A stretch of 64,000 bases of DNA from CAYQVO01 sp964421085 (lineage in GTDB: Bacteria > Bdellovibrionota_C > UBA2361 > CAYQVO01). The notes below the pieces were generated by a model. That model was not told where the DNA came from. It did no database searches and worked only from the letters and a program-made list of their open reading frames with translations. The position numbers and the translations under genes are program-made. Where the stretch lies: positions 1 to 64,000 of the forward strand of contig CAYQVO010000008.1 in NCBI GenBank assembly GCA_964421085.1, written 5' to 3'. Numbering within the stretch: position 1 is the first letter of the stretch; every line of letters starts with the position of its first letter. Shown here in pieces: positions 41,905 to 51,300 of this stretch.

Positions 41905-43998
41905 TCAGACTTTTTTTCTTCGCAGTCTCAGAGAGTTTCCAATTACTATTACATCGGACATCGCCATGGAAAATGCGGCTATCATCGGGCTCAGGTATCC
42001 GGCGGCGGCAAGAGGAATAGCGAGAACATTATAGATGAAAGCCCAGAAAAGATTCTGCTTTATCGTGGTATAGGTCAGCTTCGAAATCCGAAGGGCGGAG
42101 ACGATGTAGTCCAGCCGCCCATGCAGGAGCAGGATCTGAGCCGACTGGATTGCCGCTTCAGTCGCGTTGCTCAATGAGACACCGACTGTCGCCGCGGAGA
42201 GCGACGGCGCGTCGTTTATTCCGTCCCCGACAAAAGCAGTGACATCCGCGCTGCTCAAATCTCTCACGACTTTGAGCTTATCTTCCGGGGTCTTCTGCCA
42301 GTAGACTTCCGATATGCCGAGTTCCCTTGCGGCATGTTCACTTTTTTTCCGGGTATCACCGCTCAGAAGCACAGGCCTGATGTTCATCACTTTCAGGTCT
42401 TCCATGACAGAACGCCCCTCGGGTTTGAGATCGTCGCTGATAGTCATGCTTGATACTATCCGGGAATCCTTAAGAACGACTATGTCGCCGGCCTCTTCGC
42501 CGTTCGCCGCTCTTATTTCTATAAGACTGCCGGATTCGTCTCTGCCGCTTATGCCGAGGCCTTTTGTTTCTCTGACTTCGGTGAAGCTGCGAACAGCGCC
42601 GCCTCCGAGTTCCTTTACGAGAGATTTCGCAACAGGATGAGAAGAATATCTTTCAAGCCCTGCTGTCATATCGCGTATTTCTTTTTCGTCACCAACATAC
42701 GAAATGTCCCGTATCCTGAAGTCTCCAGTGGTGAGTGTTCCGGTTTTATCGAAAATGATATTTTTCACCGATGCGAATGTTTCGGCAGTGTCCGCGCCTT
42801 TGATAAGAATCCCGTTTTTTGCCGCTCTTCCCAGGCCGACCATTACGGCAGTCGGTGTGGCAAGTCCCATGGCGCAGGGGCACGCAATGACGAGAACCGC
42901 TATGGCGCGGAGCAAAGAGCTCTGGAATGTCACGCCGAGAACTCCATACGAGATTCCAAGGGTGAGCAGAGAGATAGTAAGGACAATGGGCACAAACCAG
43001 GCGCTCACAACGTCGCCGATCCGTTGAATACGGGGCTTGTTCTTCTGCGCATCTTTTACCAGACGTATTATGTGGGCAAGTACCGATTCTTCTCCCACAG
43101 CCGTCGTCCTTATTTTCAGATTTCCAGTCACAAGCACTGTGCCGCCAATCACGGAACTTCCGGATTCTTTGTCTACGGGCAGACTTTCACCCGAAATCAT
43201 GCCCTCGTCCACCGAGCCTGTTCCCCAGATGACCTGCCCATCGGACGGAATATGGTCGCCAGTGTTTACAAGGACGACATTACCCGCTTCGATTTCGCTT
43301 ACAGAGACTTCACGAACCACATCCCCGCCTCCGCCGGATTCTATCAATTTAGCGCGTCGCGGCTGGAGCCGGGCGAGTTCCTCTATGGCAGAAGTCGTTT
43401 TCCGCACGGCCCTGTGTTCCAGGATGTTTCCGAAAAGCACTATGGTGGTGATGGTTGCGGTCGTTTCATAGAAAAGGTAGTCGGGGCCAAGTGCGAGGAG
43501 AGTACCAGAAAGGCTGTACGCGAAGGAGGCTATAATCCCGACTGTAATAAGAACATCCATGTTCGGGATACCGCTCCTGAGAGATCCAAGCGCGCTTTTC
43601 CCGAAGTATACGAGTCCAATGGCAAAAACCGGCGTGCAGAGACTCAGCTGCACCCAGGGATCGTGCAGCCAGTGGAACGGCAGGACCATGTGCAGCATCA
43701 GAAGCACAGTGAGCGGTGCGCACACGGCGAAGAGCTTTTCCATCATGGAAAAGCCATCAGCTTCTTTTTCCTCGATATCTTCCCGTGCGGATGCTTTGAA
43801 ACCAATGCCTGAGATGGCTTTGAGGATTTGCGGCAGTCTGGAAGGATCTTCCAGTGTGAATGCAGCCTCTGAAGAAGCGAAATCCACCGACGCATCGGAA
43901 AGCCCCAGACCCTTCAGGGTCTTCTCGACAGACTGTGCGCAGTTGACACAGTGCATCCCCTTCACGGAAATGGCGAATTGCTGTCCGTCCTTTCCCAT
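41905..43998 (-). CDS. copA: Copper-transporting P1B-type ATPase
   Basis: 697 aa from the ATG at 43998; an ATG at 44034 adds 12 residues, and neither has a strong ribosome site. One N-terminal heavy-metal domain (SVKGMHCVNCAQSVEKTL), then membrane helices. The TGES-type loop is MISGESLPVDKESG, the intramembrane motif is VLVIACPCAMGLATP, the phosphorylation site is IIFDKTGTLT, the SHPVAKSL motif is present, and the hinge is FVGDGINDAPSL. CPC plus one GMxCxxC domain indicates Cu(I) export. Convergent with sufB with only 2 bp between, which is of note because copper damages Fe-S clusters. Confidence 0.95.
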   Translation of the reverse strand: MGKDGQQFAISVKGMHCVNCAQSVEKTLKGLGLSDASVDFASSEAAFTLEDPSRLPQILKAISGIGFKASAREDIEEKEADGFSMMEKLFAVCAPLTVLLMLHMVLPFHWLHDPWVQLSLCTPVFAIGLVYFGKSALGSLRSGIPNMDVLITVGIIASFAYSLSGTLLALGPDYLFYETTATITTIVLFGNILEHRAVRKTTSAIEELARLQPRRAKLIESGGGGDVVREVSVSEIEAGNVVLVNTGDHIPSDGQVIWGTGSVDEGMISGESLPVDKESGSSVIGGTVLVTGNLKIRTTAVGEESVLAHIIRLVKDAQKNKPRIQRIGDVVSAWFVPIVLTISLLTLGISYGVLGVTFQSSLLRAIAVLVIACPCAMGLATPTAVMVGLGRAAKNGILIKGADTAETFASVKNIIFDKTGTLTTGDFRIRDISYVGDEKEIRDMTAGLERYSSHPVAKSLVKELGGGAVRSFTEVRETKGLGISGRDESGSLIEIRAANGEEAGDIVVLKDSRIVSSMTISDDLKPEGRSVMEDLKVMNIRPVLLSGDTRKKSEHAARELGISEVYWQKTPEDKLKVVRDLSSADVTAFVGDGINDAPSLSAATVGVSLSNATEAAIQSAQILLLHGRLDYIVSALRISKLTYTTIKQNLFWAFIYNVLAIPLAAAGYLSPMIAAFSMAMSDVIVIGNSLRLRRKKV

Positions 43999-44468
43999 CA
44001 GCAAAGAATAACACGATGCTGCGCCGGCAGCCATTGAACGGGATTGCTGTTGATTGATTATGCACTGACCCGCATCAATTCATCGCAGTGCCTTCGGCAT
44101 TCTGCAGAAATCCTTTTTCACGGTCACCCGCCGCCTCATCAGATTCACAAGGTTTCACAATGCCACGGTATGCGAAGGGATGCCTCACCCGGAGATGCCT
44201 TTCTTTGTTGATTCGTTGACGCAGGGCGCAGAAGGTTTTCATCCTGCCGGGCTGTTAGAACCGCGGATTAAAGACGATGATGGGAGTAAGTTCACTCCCG
44301 GCAGGCATAACCCCTCGAAATGCCACGTGAATCTTTCAGCTTTCTCCCCGCCCGGCAAGGCGCGCGCAGCCAACGTCGAGCGTATGATTTTGATAACAAC
44401 GGCTGTAATGATATATTTACACTCTCAAACACTCAGTCGCGCCCGATGCAGATGTTCATGGAGGATGA
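43999..44468. other. Intergenic region between copA and the M4 protease gene
   Basis: 470 bp with no supported gene. A frame at 44180-44539 overlaps the protease start and looks non-coding. The AT-rich patch around 44395-44435 (AATGATATATTTACACTC) may hold the protease promoter. I see no CueR-type palindrome with confidence. Confidence 0.4.
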
Positions 44469-47046
44469 ATGCCCCTTCGGAAGCAAAATATGCTTTCCTG
44501 CTTTTTGCTGTCTGCAGCCCTGTTCGTCTTCTTGAATGAGCTCGCCCTCGCCGACTCCCCGGGAATAAAAAAAATAAGAGACGGAAACAGCGGCCGGGTT
44601 ATATACGTCAAGAACGAGTGGCGGAAAGCGATGCGCAAAGAAGCGCGCGAGGCGAATACATCGACGCGCCGAGCGATTGTCAGAGCCAAGGCAAGAAGCC
44701 TTAACCTTGGAGAGGGCGATCCCGTTCTTAATGCAGATGCTTTTCTCGAGATGCACAAAGCCGCTCTCGGAATCTCTGATGTGGGAAAAGACCTTCTGCC
44801 CGTCAAGTCATGGACGGATGAACTCGGTTACGAACATGTGCGTTACGTGCAGATGTACAGAGGCATTCCGGTTCTGAGCGGAGATGTGGGAGTCCAGTTC
44901 GACAAAAACAAATCAGTGCGAACATTGAGCATGGGGTTTGCGAAAGGGATAGGAGTATCGACGATCCCGGTGGTTTCCGGGGATGATGCAGAGCATCTGG
45001 CTATTGATGCTTTCATAAAAGATCTCCATCCTCAAATAAACCCCTTTGTTTACGGGACTTCTCTCAAGATCCTCAATCTTCCCCTTCTCGATAATGCTTC
45101 TGACGGAGCATCCTATCTGGCATGGGAAGTAAAGGTTCGCTCCCAGGCCCCTGGTTATATGGCGACCGATGAGAATTATTATATAAATGCCGCAAACGGC
45201 GACGTTATCCGGCATATCTCGAACGTCAAACATCTTCACCGGAAGGTTTATGACTGCACACCCTTTCCATGGTCAGGGGGCTGCTGGTCCAATAAACAGT
45301 TTACGGATCCGGCTCAATATCCCACATACACATTCGGAAGAGTTGAAGGCGCTCCTGAACGTGATGCCAATCCCGTTTATGGCGGCTTTGATGTGAACAC
45401 CATGTACGACATGGTTCCGGAGATAATGGACTACTACCTTGCCCGGTTCAATTTGAACGGCACCAACAACCAGGGCGGACTTGGCGATGGCTCAAGTGAG
45501 TATCCATATGACCACGTCAAGGCCAGTACCTACCAGAATGCTGCGGGCTGGTCAGAACCGGACGCAGTTTATGAAAACGGTGTGATAGCTTTCTGGCAGG
45601 GGCTGGTGGTGCCCGACATAGTGGGACACGAATGGGCGCATGGAGTTGAACACCGCAGGCCTGCAGGCTACTTGAGTTATTGGGGCGAGTCCGGGTCTCT
45701 GTCGGAATGTTTTGCCGATGTGATGGGAGAGATGTTCGAGCTCTATAAGACCGGGAGTATCGACTGGCTGATGGGTCCTCCTGATATGGCGGATTTTTAT
45801 CCCAGAAGCCTGAGCGATCCTCCAAGCCGCGTCTACAACTGGGAGAACATTCCTTCGCCCGACAGGGTGTATTCACCGTATTATTACTGTGGAAATAATG
45901 ATGATGCCGGTGTGCACTGGAACTCGACTGTCGGCAGCAAAGCATTCTATCTTATGGCTGAGGGTGGCACTTTCAATGGGTGCGAAATAACAGGCATAGG
46001 CACTCTGGCGATGGAGCAGATCGCCTATTACGCTCTCCGTAATCTTTATACCGGAGGCGAAACATGGAATCTGGCCTACCAGCATATACAGGAGGCATGT
46101 GCAGTATTAAATGCAGGCGGAAAGATTTCAGCTGACTGTGCTGAGGTCCAGGACGCGCTTCAGGCAGTGGAGCTTGACCAGTCGGGGTATTGCAGCGGCG
46201 GAACAGAACAAGTTCCTCTCTGCGTCGATGAACCGACGCCTACGCCTACAAATACTCCAGCGGAAACTGCGACGCCTACTGCAACTCCGACACCTACTGA
46301 AACTCCGACAGAGACTCCGACTGTGACTGCGACTCCTGTGCCGACAGCTACAGAGACTCCTGTTCCAACACCGACTGAGACTTATACGCCGACGAATACA
46401 GCGACCAATACACCGACTGTGACGAACACGCCGACGAATACAGCGACTGCGACAAACACCCCGGTACCGCCGACTCCGACATTTACGGCCACGGCAACTG
46501 CAACAGTCACGCGCACGCCGACCAGGACTGCCACGGCAACTGNNNNNNNNNNNNNNNNNNNNNNNNNNNNNNNNNNNNNNNNNNNNNNNNNNNNNNNNNN
46601 NNNNNNNNNNNNNNNNNNNNNNNNNNNNNNNNNNNNNNNNNNCGACCAGGACTGCCACGGCAACTGCAACAGTCACGCGCACGCCGACCAGGACTGCCAC
46701 GGCAACTGCAACAGTCACGCGCACGCCGACCAGGACTGCAACGAAAACTCCAACAGTCACGCGCACGCCGACCAGGACTGCAACGAAAACTCCGACCCGG
46801 ACTCCTACCAGAACGATGACTAGTGTGCCAACGCAGGTGATAAAATGCTTCGACAGTGACGGAGGAAAAGTCCCGCTTCTTTATGGCCAGGTCACCTCGG
46901 GAACGAAGGTTCGCAAGGATGTCTGTGCGACGGGGACCAGGCTCATTGAATACTATTGTGCCGGCACAAAGGCAGCATATGCCGTCGCGGTATGCAAACA
47001 TGGATGCGCGAAGGGGGCATGCCTCTCTCATCCGCGTGTCGAATGA
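44469..47046 (+). CDS. Secreted M4 (thermolysin-like) metalloprotease with Thr-Pro repeat tail
   Basis: The start ATG at 44469 has GGAGG 4 bp upstream. Signal peptide: MLSCFLLSAALFVFLNELALA. Residues about 75-250 form the FTP/PepSY propeptide. The M4 core has HEWAH (residues 387-391, zinc and catalytic Glu), ESGSLSECFADVMGE (third ligand Glu413) and DDAGVHWNSTVGSKAFYL (transition-state His). From about residue 590 there is a Thr-Pro repeat, broken by 100 N. After the gap the correct frame is shifted by one from the nominal frame. Read properly it continues as Thr-Pro-Arg repeats (42-bp period) into a Cys domain (VIKCFDSDGGKVPLLYGQV ... CKHGCAKGAC) with stop at 47046. The nominal frame ending at 46823 is an artefact of gap size. 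Function: extracellular proteolysis. Confidence 0.9.
46543..46642. other. Assembly gap (100 N) in protease Thr-Pro repeats
   Basis: Exactly 100 N within a 42-bp tandem repeat. Keeping the reading frame of the protease requires a true length that differs from 100 by a non-multiple of three. Confidence 0.98.
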
Positions 47047-47174
47047 CGATTGCGCTGTACCTTGAGTGGTACTTCATGATCCATTCGTCATGATCGTGTG
47101 ACCTGTCAAGCCGCGCGGTGCCGGAGTTGCCACAGGCGGATGCGTTCCAACCAGCGAGTGAACCCCCGCAAAGG

Positions 47175-47612
47175 TCAGTACCTTTTCCCCCTGAAGGTCC
47201 AGGCGTCATTACCGAGTATCGGATTCCCCAGCCATGCACGCGAGTCGTAATAACGGACTTCGTTGGTCCCTCTGAGCTTTTTCCCCGGATACACTCTCGC
47301 GACAAGGTGAATACGGATAAGAACTCCGTAGCCTGTATCGTATGTTTGATTGAAAACCCAGGCTTTCCCGACACGCTTTCCCTGAATCGTACCTGCGGGT
47401 GACTTCAGCGAGGCTTTTTTACGCTTCGCCTTTATGACCCATTTTTCAAGACGCTTGTCGCCGGGATGATATTGCGGATTAACAGCCTCATACGCACTTA
47501 CCAGGGTGGTATAGACCTTCCAGCGCCCGGCGATGTCTGGTGCGGCAAAAGCATCTGCGGCAACGAAAAACGAAAGCACGAAAATGAATTTGACGAAAGT
47601 ATTCCTGCTCAT
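47175..47612 (-). CDS. Small secreted hypothetical protein
   Basis: 145 aa from the ATG at 47612 (GGGAG upstream; the frame extends 12 codons further without similarity to a signal). Signal peptide: FVKFIFVLSFFVAADAFA. The mature part is basic, beta-prone and Cys-free (DIAGRWKVYTTLVSAYEAV, RGTNEVRYYDSRAWLGNP, ending TFRGKRY). The DIAGRWKV start recalls small lipocalin-like or META-like secreted domains, but I cannot assign one. Convergent with the protease gene. Confidence 0.7.
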   Translation of the reverse strand: MSRNTFVKFIFVLSFFVAADAFAAPDIAGRWKVYTTLVSAYEAVNPQYHPGDKRLEKWVIKAKRKKASLKSPAGTIQGKRVGKAWVFNQTYDTGYGVLIRIHLVARVYPGKKLRGTNEVRYYDSRAWLGNPILGNDAWTFRGKRY

Positions 47613-47847
47613 ATGAAGCTCCCGGAAGCGAATTTCACAATGATACAATCCTCCAAATCCAGGTCAATCAGAACCTTTTCAACCAAAGAGAAGAAGAAAA
47701 CTTAATCTATTTCTCTATTGTCTTCAAATCCGCGCAGAAACCGGCAGTTCATCAAGCGCTGCAGTGTGATCTTTGCCCCGGTTGAAACCTCCCTCAGTGA
47801 AACCCCACTTTATCAAAGTCCCTGGGCGGGGGAGGAATAGATTCGAA

Positions 47848-48168
47848 TCAAAGCTTTGTCAGGAGTGATGCAACGCCGCTCCGATTCAGGCCTGTTTCTG
47901 TCTTCCTTGCCTTCCGCACAGCTCTGGCTCTCCGAACCACCGGGCGAAGTCTCCTTCCAGGTCTGTCGAATCCTTCCTTCTGTTCTTTCTCCTGTTTCTC
48001 CGTCGGGCTTGAATACTTCAATAGAACTTCGTGGCCATGCCCTGCCCACGCAAGTCCAGGCTCCTCAAGTCCTGTGATTGACTCATCAAGCAGCGGGAGA
48101 GAGGGAACGAGGCGTGAAAGCACGCTCCCAAGGCTCTGGCGCAGCTTCAAAGCATTTGTCTTTCTCAT
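47848..48168 (-). pseudogene. Possible Phd/YefM antitoxin remnant
   Basis: 106 codons. The first residues (RKTNALKLRQSLGSVLSRL) strongly resemble the start of Phd-family antitoxins (K-T-N-A-L-x-L-R-Q-x-L-G-x-V-L). The following sequence lacks the normal GKPVAVL strand in this frame and turns into a basic low-complexity tail, suggesting frame damage. No intact toxin gene is visible downstream. The rest of 47613-48311 holds no supported gene besides the inverted repeat. Confidence 0.35.
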
Positions 48169-48174
48169 GATTGT

Positions 48175-48206
48175 GGCTTGACACTTGACCATGCACATGT
48201 CAAGCC
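48175..48206. promoter_or_regulatory. 9-bp inverted repeat, possible operator
   Basis: GGCTTGACA (48175-48183) and TGTCAAGCC (48198-48206) are perfect inverted copies separated by 14 bp. The palindrome lies 6 bp upstream of the Phd-like frame and about 105 bp upstream of the 1955-aa gene. Phd-type antitoxins bind palindromes at their own promoters, so this may be a leftover operator. TTGACA inside the right-to-left arm could also be a -35 element. Confidence 0.4.
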
Positions 48207-48311
48207 AAGTGACGAAACCTGCCCTCCTTTGGGATGCGGAAGTCATAGCAGTGGAGAGAAGCATTTGGTATTTTCCAGCATTCTGCCGATATTTCTCGAC
48301 AGCGGGGAGTC

Positions 48312-51300
48312 ATGAGGAGCCAGTGGGATCCAGTAAACAGAGTACTTGAAGAGGCTGACGCCGAAGCTGAAGCTTCTCCAACTGCCGCCTCCGGCTTCGT
48401 CCGTGTCGAAGACATTCATGTCACTCTTGAAAGGCTTGAGGGAGATGGTGTCATTCCGGATGCTGAGAGCTTCCTCAGGCTTAGAGACGCATTTCAAGCC
48501 AACGTCGACACAGCAGGCGCGATTGTCCTCGATGAGGAAAGCTCGGGTGATGAGGGACTTTCGGGGCTCTATGCAGAGGCTCAAAAGGCACGATTAATCC
48601 GCCAGCTCGGTCCTTTTGAAGGGCCGGCGATAACTCAGCGCTTAAATTCGATAGCTGCAGGACTCGCGCAGACCACGCAGCTCGGAGAGGGCGGAGTCGA
48701 AGTCTTTGTCTATCCATCTTCTCAAGTGCAGGCCTTCGTCTACTGCCCCGAACCGGGCGAAAAAAGCGCAATCTACTCCAGCGATCAGCCTCCTTCGAGA
48801 ACCGTTTTCCTGAGCTATGGCCTCCTTCTGAAATTTCAGGCCTTCTGCGAGGCGCGTGCCGATAAGCATCTTGATCAGATTATCGGCGCCATTTCTTCTT
48901 CATGCCCTGAAGCAGTACAGGACATTTTTGCAGAGGCAAGGTCGGCCCTTAAAGCGGGGAAAGACAGGCGGCAGGCAGTCCAGTCAATTATTCAACAGCT
49001 CCCCGATCGGGTCGCACACAGGGCGCGTCATGCAATTGAGGAGTGGGATGAAGAACGGATAGTCCACGAAGATGAGGTGGCATATGTCCTGGCGCATGAA
49101 ATCCGGCATCTTGTGCAGTCGCGAACCGAAGAGCCTCCTTCGGAATTTGTCGATCGTGAAGTGATTCAGAAACAGCAGGAGTACGATGCCGATCTGACCG
49201 GAATAGAAAAGATAATGGCTGAAGCCGGCTTTAATCCCCGTGCGGCAGTAAAAATCATGGAGTTTCTCGCTGAAGGGTCTTCTTATTCTCTCACCCATCC
49301 CCATGGGCTTTCACGTCTTGCCGAGGTTAAAAAATTCATTTCCAATCCTGATACGCCGCTTGCCTCCCTCGACGCAGATCCTGTCCCGCTTTGCGCGCTT
49401 CCTGCCATTTCGACTGTTTCAGAGCGGATAGAGAACGACATCCTGCAGGCAGGCACCTTATCGGGGCTGGTGGAAGCATTCACTGAACACGCGACAGACT
49501 CATGTTCGCTCCTTGTCTGCAGTCTCCTGCTGAGGATGTGCATAAGCACAGGGTGGCGCAGTGAGTCGGCGGGAAATCGAGAGGTCCAGGGAACATTGAT
49601 GGCGTCCTTATGCGCTGTCGGAATGCGGGCAGAGAAGTACGCTGCTGAACAAAGGGAAGAACTTCAGGAACAAAGGGAAGAACTGGCACAACTCGAAGAA
49701 CAACTGGGAATGATATCCGTTCAGGAAGAAGTGGACATTCTCGAAGGCAGGATGGAAGAAACGCGGGATGGAATCCACGATACGGAAAAAACTCTTCAGA
49801 AAATCGAAAATGGTGATTACTCGCAGGCCCTGCAGTTTTGCAGGAGGCCTGGAGGCAACACAGGACTCCAGGCCTGGCGAAACGCCGCGATCGCATTAGA
49901 CCTGGGAAATCCCGCAGTTCTACCGGAAGACTGCGGATTGTCGCGTGTAACAGGCATGGAGAAAGATGCGGGAGAGGCGCATCTTTTGTCAAAAGACTGG
50001 TGCAGCATCCGTGATGCCTGGATAGAAGACGGGAGCCTGCCGGAGGATGAAACAGGGCGGCAGATCCGGATAGCGCTTGATTATTTTGCTCAAAAAGGGG
50101 AAACCGCCGGGGATGTCTGCGGCCGGTACGACACCTCCACACCGGAAGGAAGAGATCTCCTTCTCCGCCATTTCGCATACACGAACCTGGATTTCGCAGA
50201 CGATGATGAAACCAGGCCTTCACACGATTTGGAGCAGGAGCTTCTCTGGCGGCTTGCAGAGCCGTTTTTACAGACGGTTTCAGCAGAGTATTTTGAATCT
50301 GTCGCCGGCACTGATCGAAGACAGCAGCTTGCCGGGATGACGCTTCGCCTGCTTTACCCCGCTCTGTTCGGGGAGGCCGACACGGATGAGGCTGCTCATC
50401 ATTTGTGGGGCACGATCACTGTCGATGAACTTTCCGCGCTCGTCACGGCCATGTCCTTTCTTGCGACGGATTCCGAGCTTGTGATGGGTGACAATCTCGA
50501 AAAATATCTTCCGATGGACGGCCATCTCACAGCATATCTGATCCGGGGCCGGCGCGGAACGGAACTTCCGCTCGAATGGGTTGAACGGATCGCAGTACTT
50601 GCTCAGAACTCCCCGCACTGCTCCGGCGGGATAGGCAGGGAGAGTGTCGAGCGCGCTGTCGGGAGGCTTTCGCAAACTCTCCCCGGCCACAAAGACATCT
50701 GGAACAAACTCCGGAAACTCACACAGGAATCGGACACCTTCATTACTCCGTACTCCGCCCCCGGGCAGATTGCCGGTCTCAAGAAAGGGCAGTATCTGGA
50801 ATTCTGGAGAAGAGCAAAGTCCCAGGGCCTGGATGAGCCGTCACTTGCCGGGGTAAGAAGACTTCTCGTAAACGACCGGGGCTGCGGAAGAATGGAAGCG
50901 TCCTGCATTCTCCTCGATGCTTATCAGGAACAGATGTTCGAAGCCGGGGCGAACGCAGAGCAACTGCGCGAGGAATTGGCAGCGGCTTTGAACAGTGCCA
51001 TCAGCACAGATTCGACCGAGCGCGATTTTGAACTTGACCAGGAACATCTGGAACGATTCCTCGCCGCGTTATCAAGAGATGGCTTCGCACCTCCGCCTGA
51101 GAGCGCGCGGTTCTTCAATCACGATGCTCAGGAGGTTCTCAATTTTCTTTTTCTGACAACGCCTTCAAGCCGGGAAATCGAGTATGATGCATACATTCAA
51201 CTCCTTCGAAACACCGCTTCTCTTGCGCATCTCCCCCTTGCCGACCTGATAGTACTGCTCCCTGATCGGGGAATATTTCCGCCCGTCCGGGCGCTGGCGC

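Noticed and set aside
42637..43812. 391-codon open frame on the plus strand
   Set aside because: Antisense to copA, whose motifs are all present; it has no family features and shows shadow composition rich in His, Arg and Asn.
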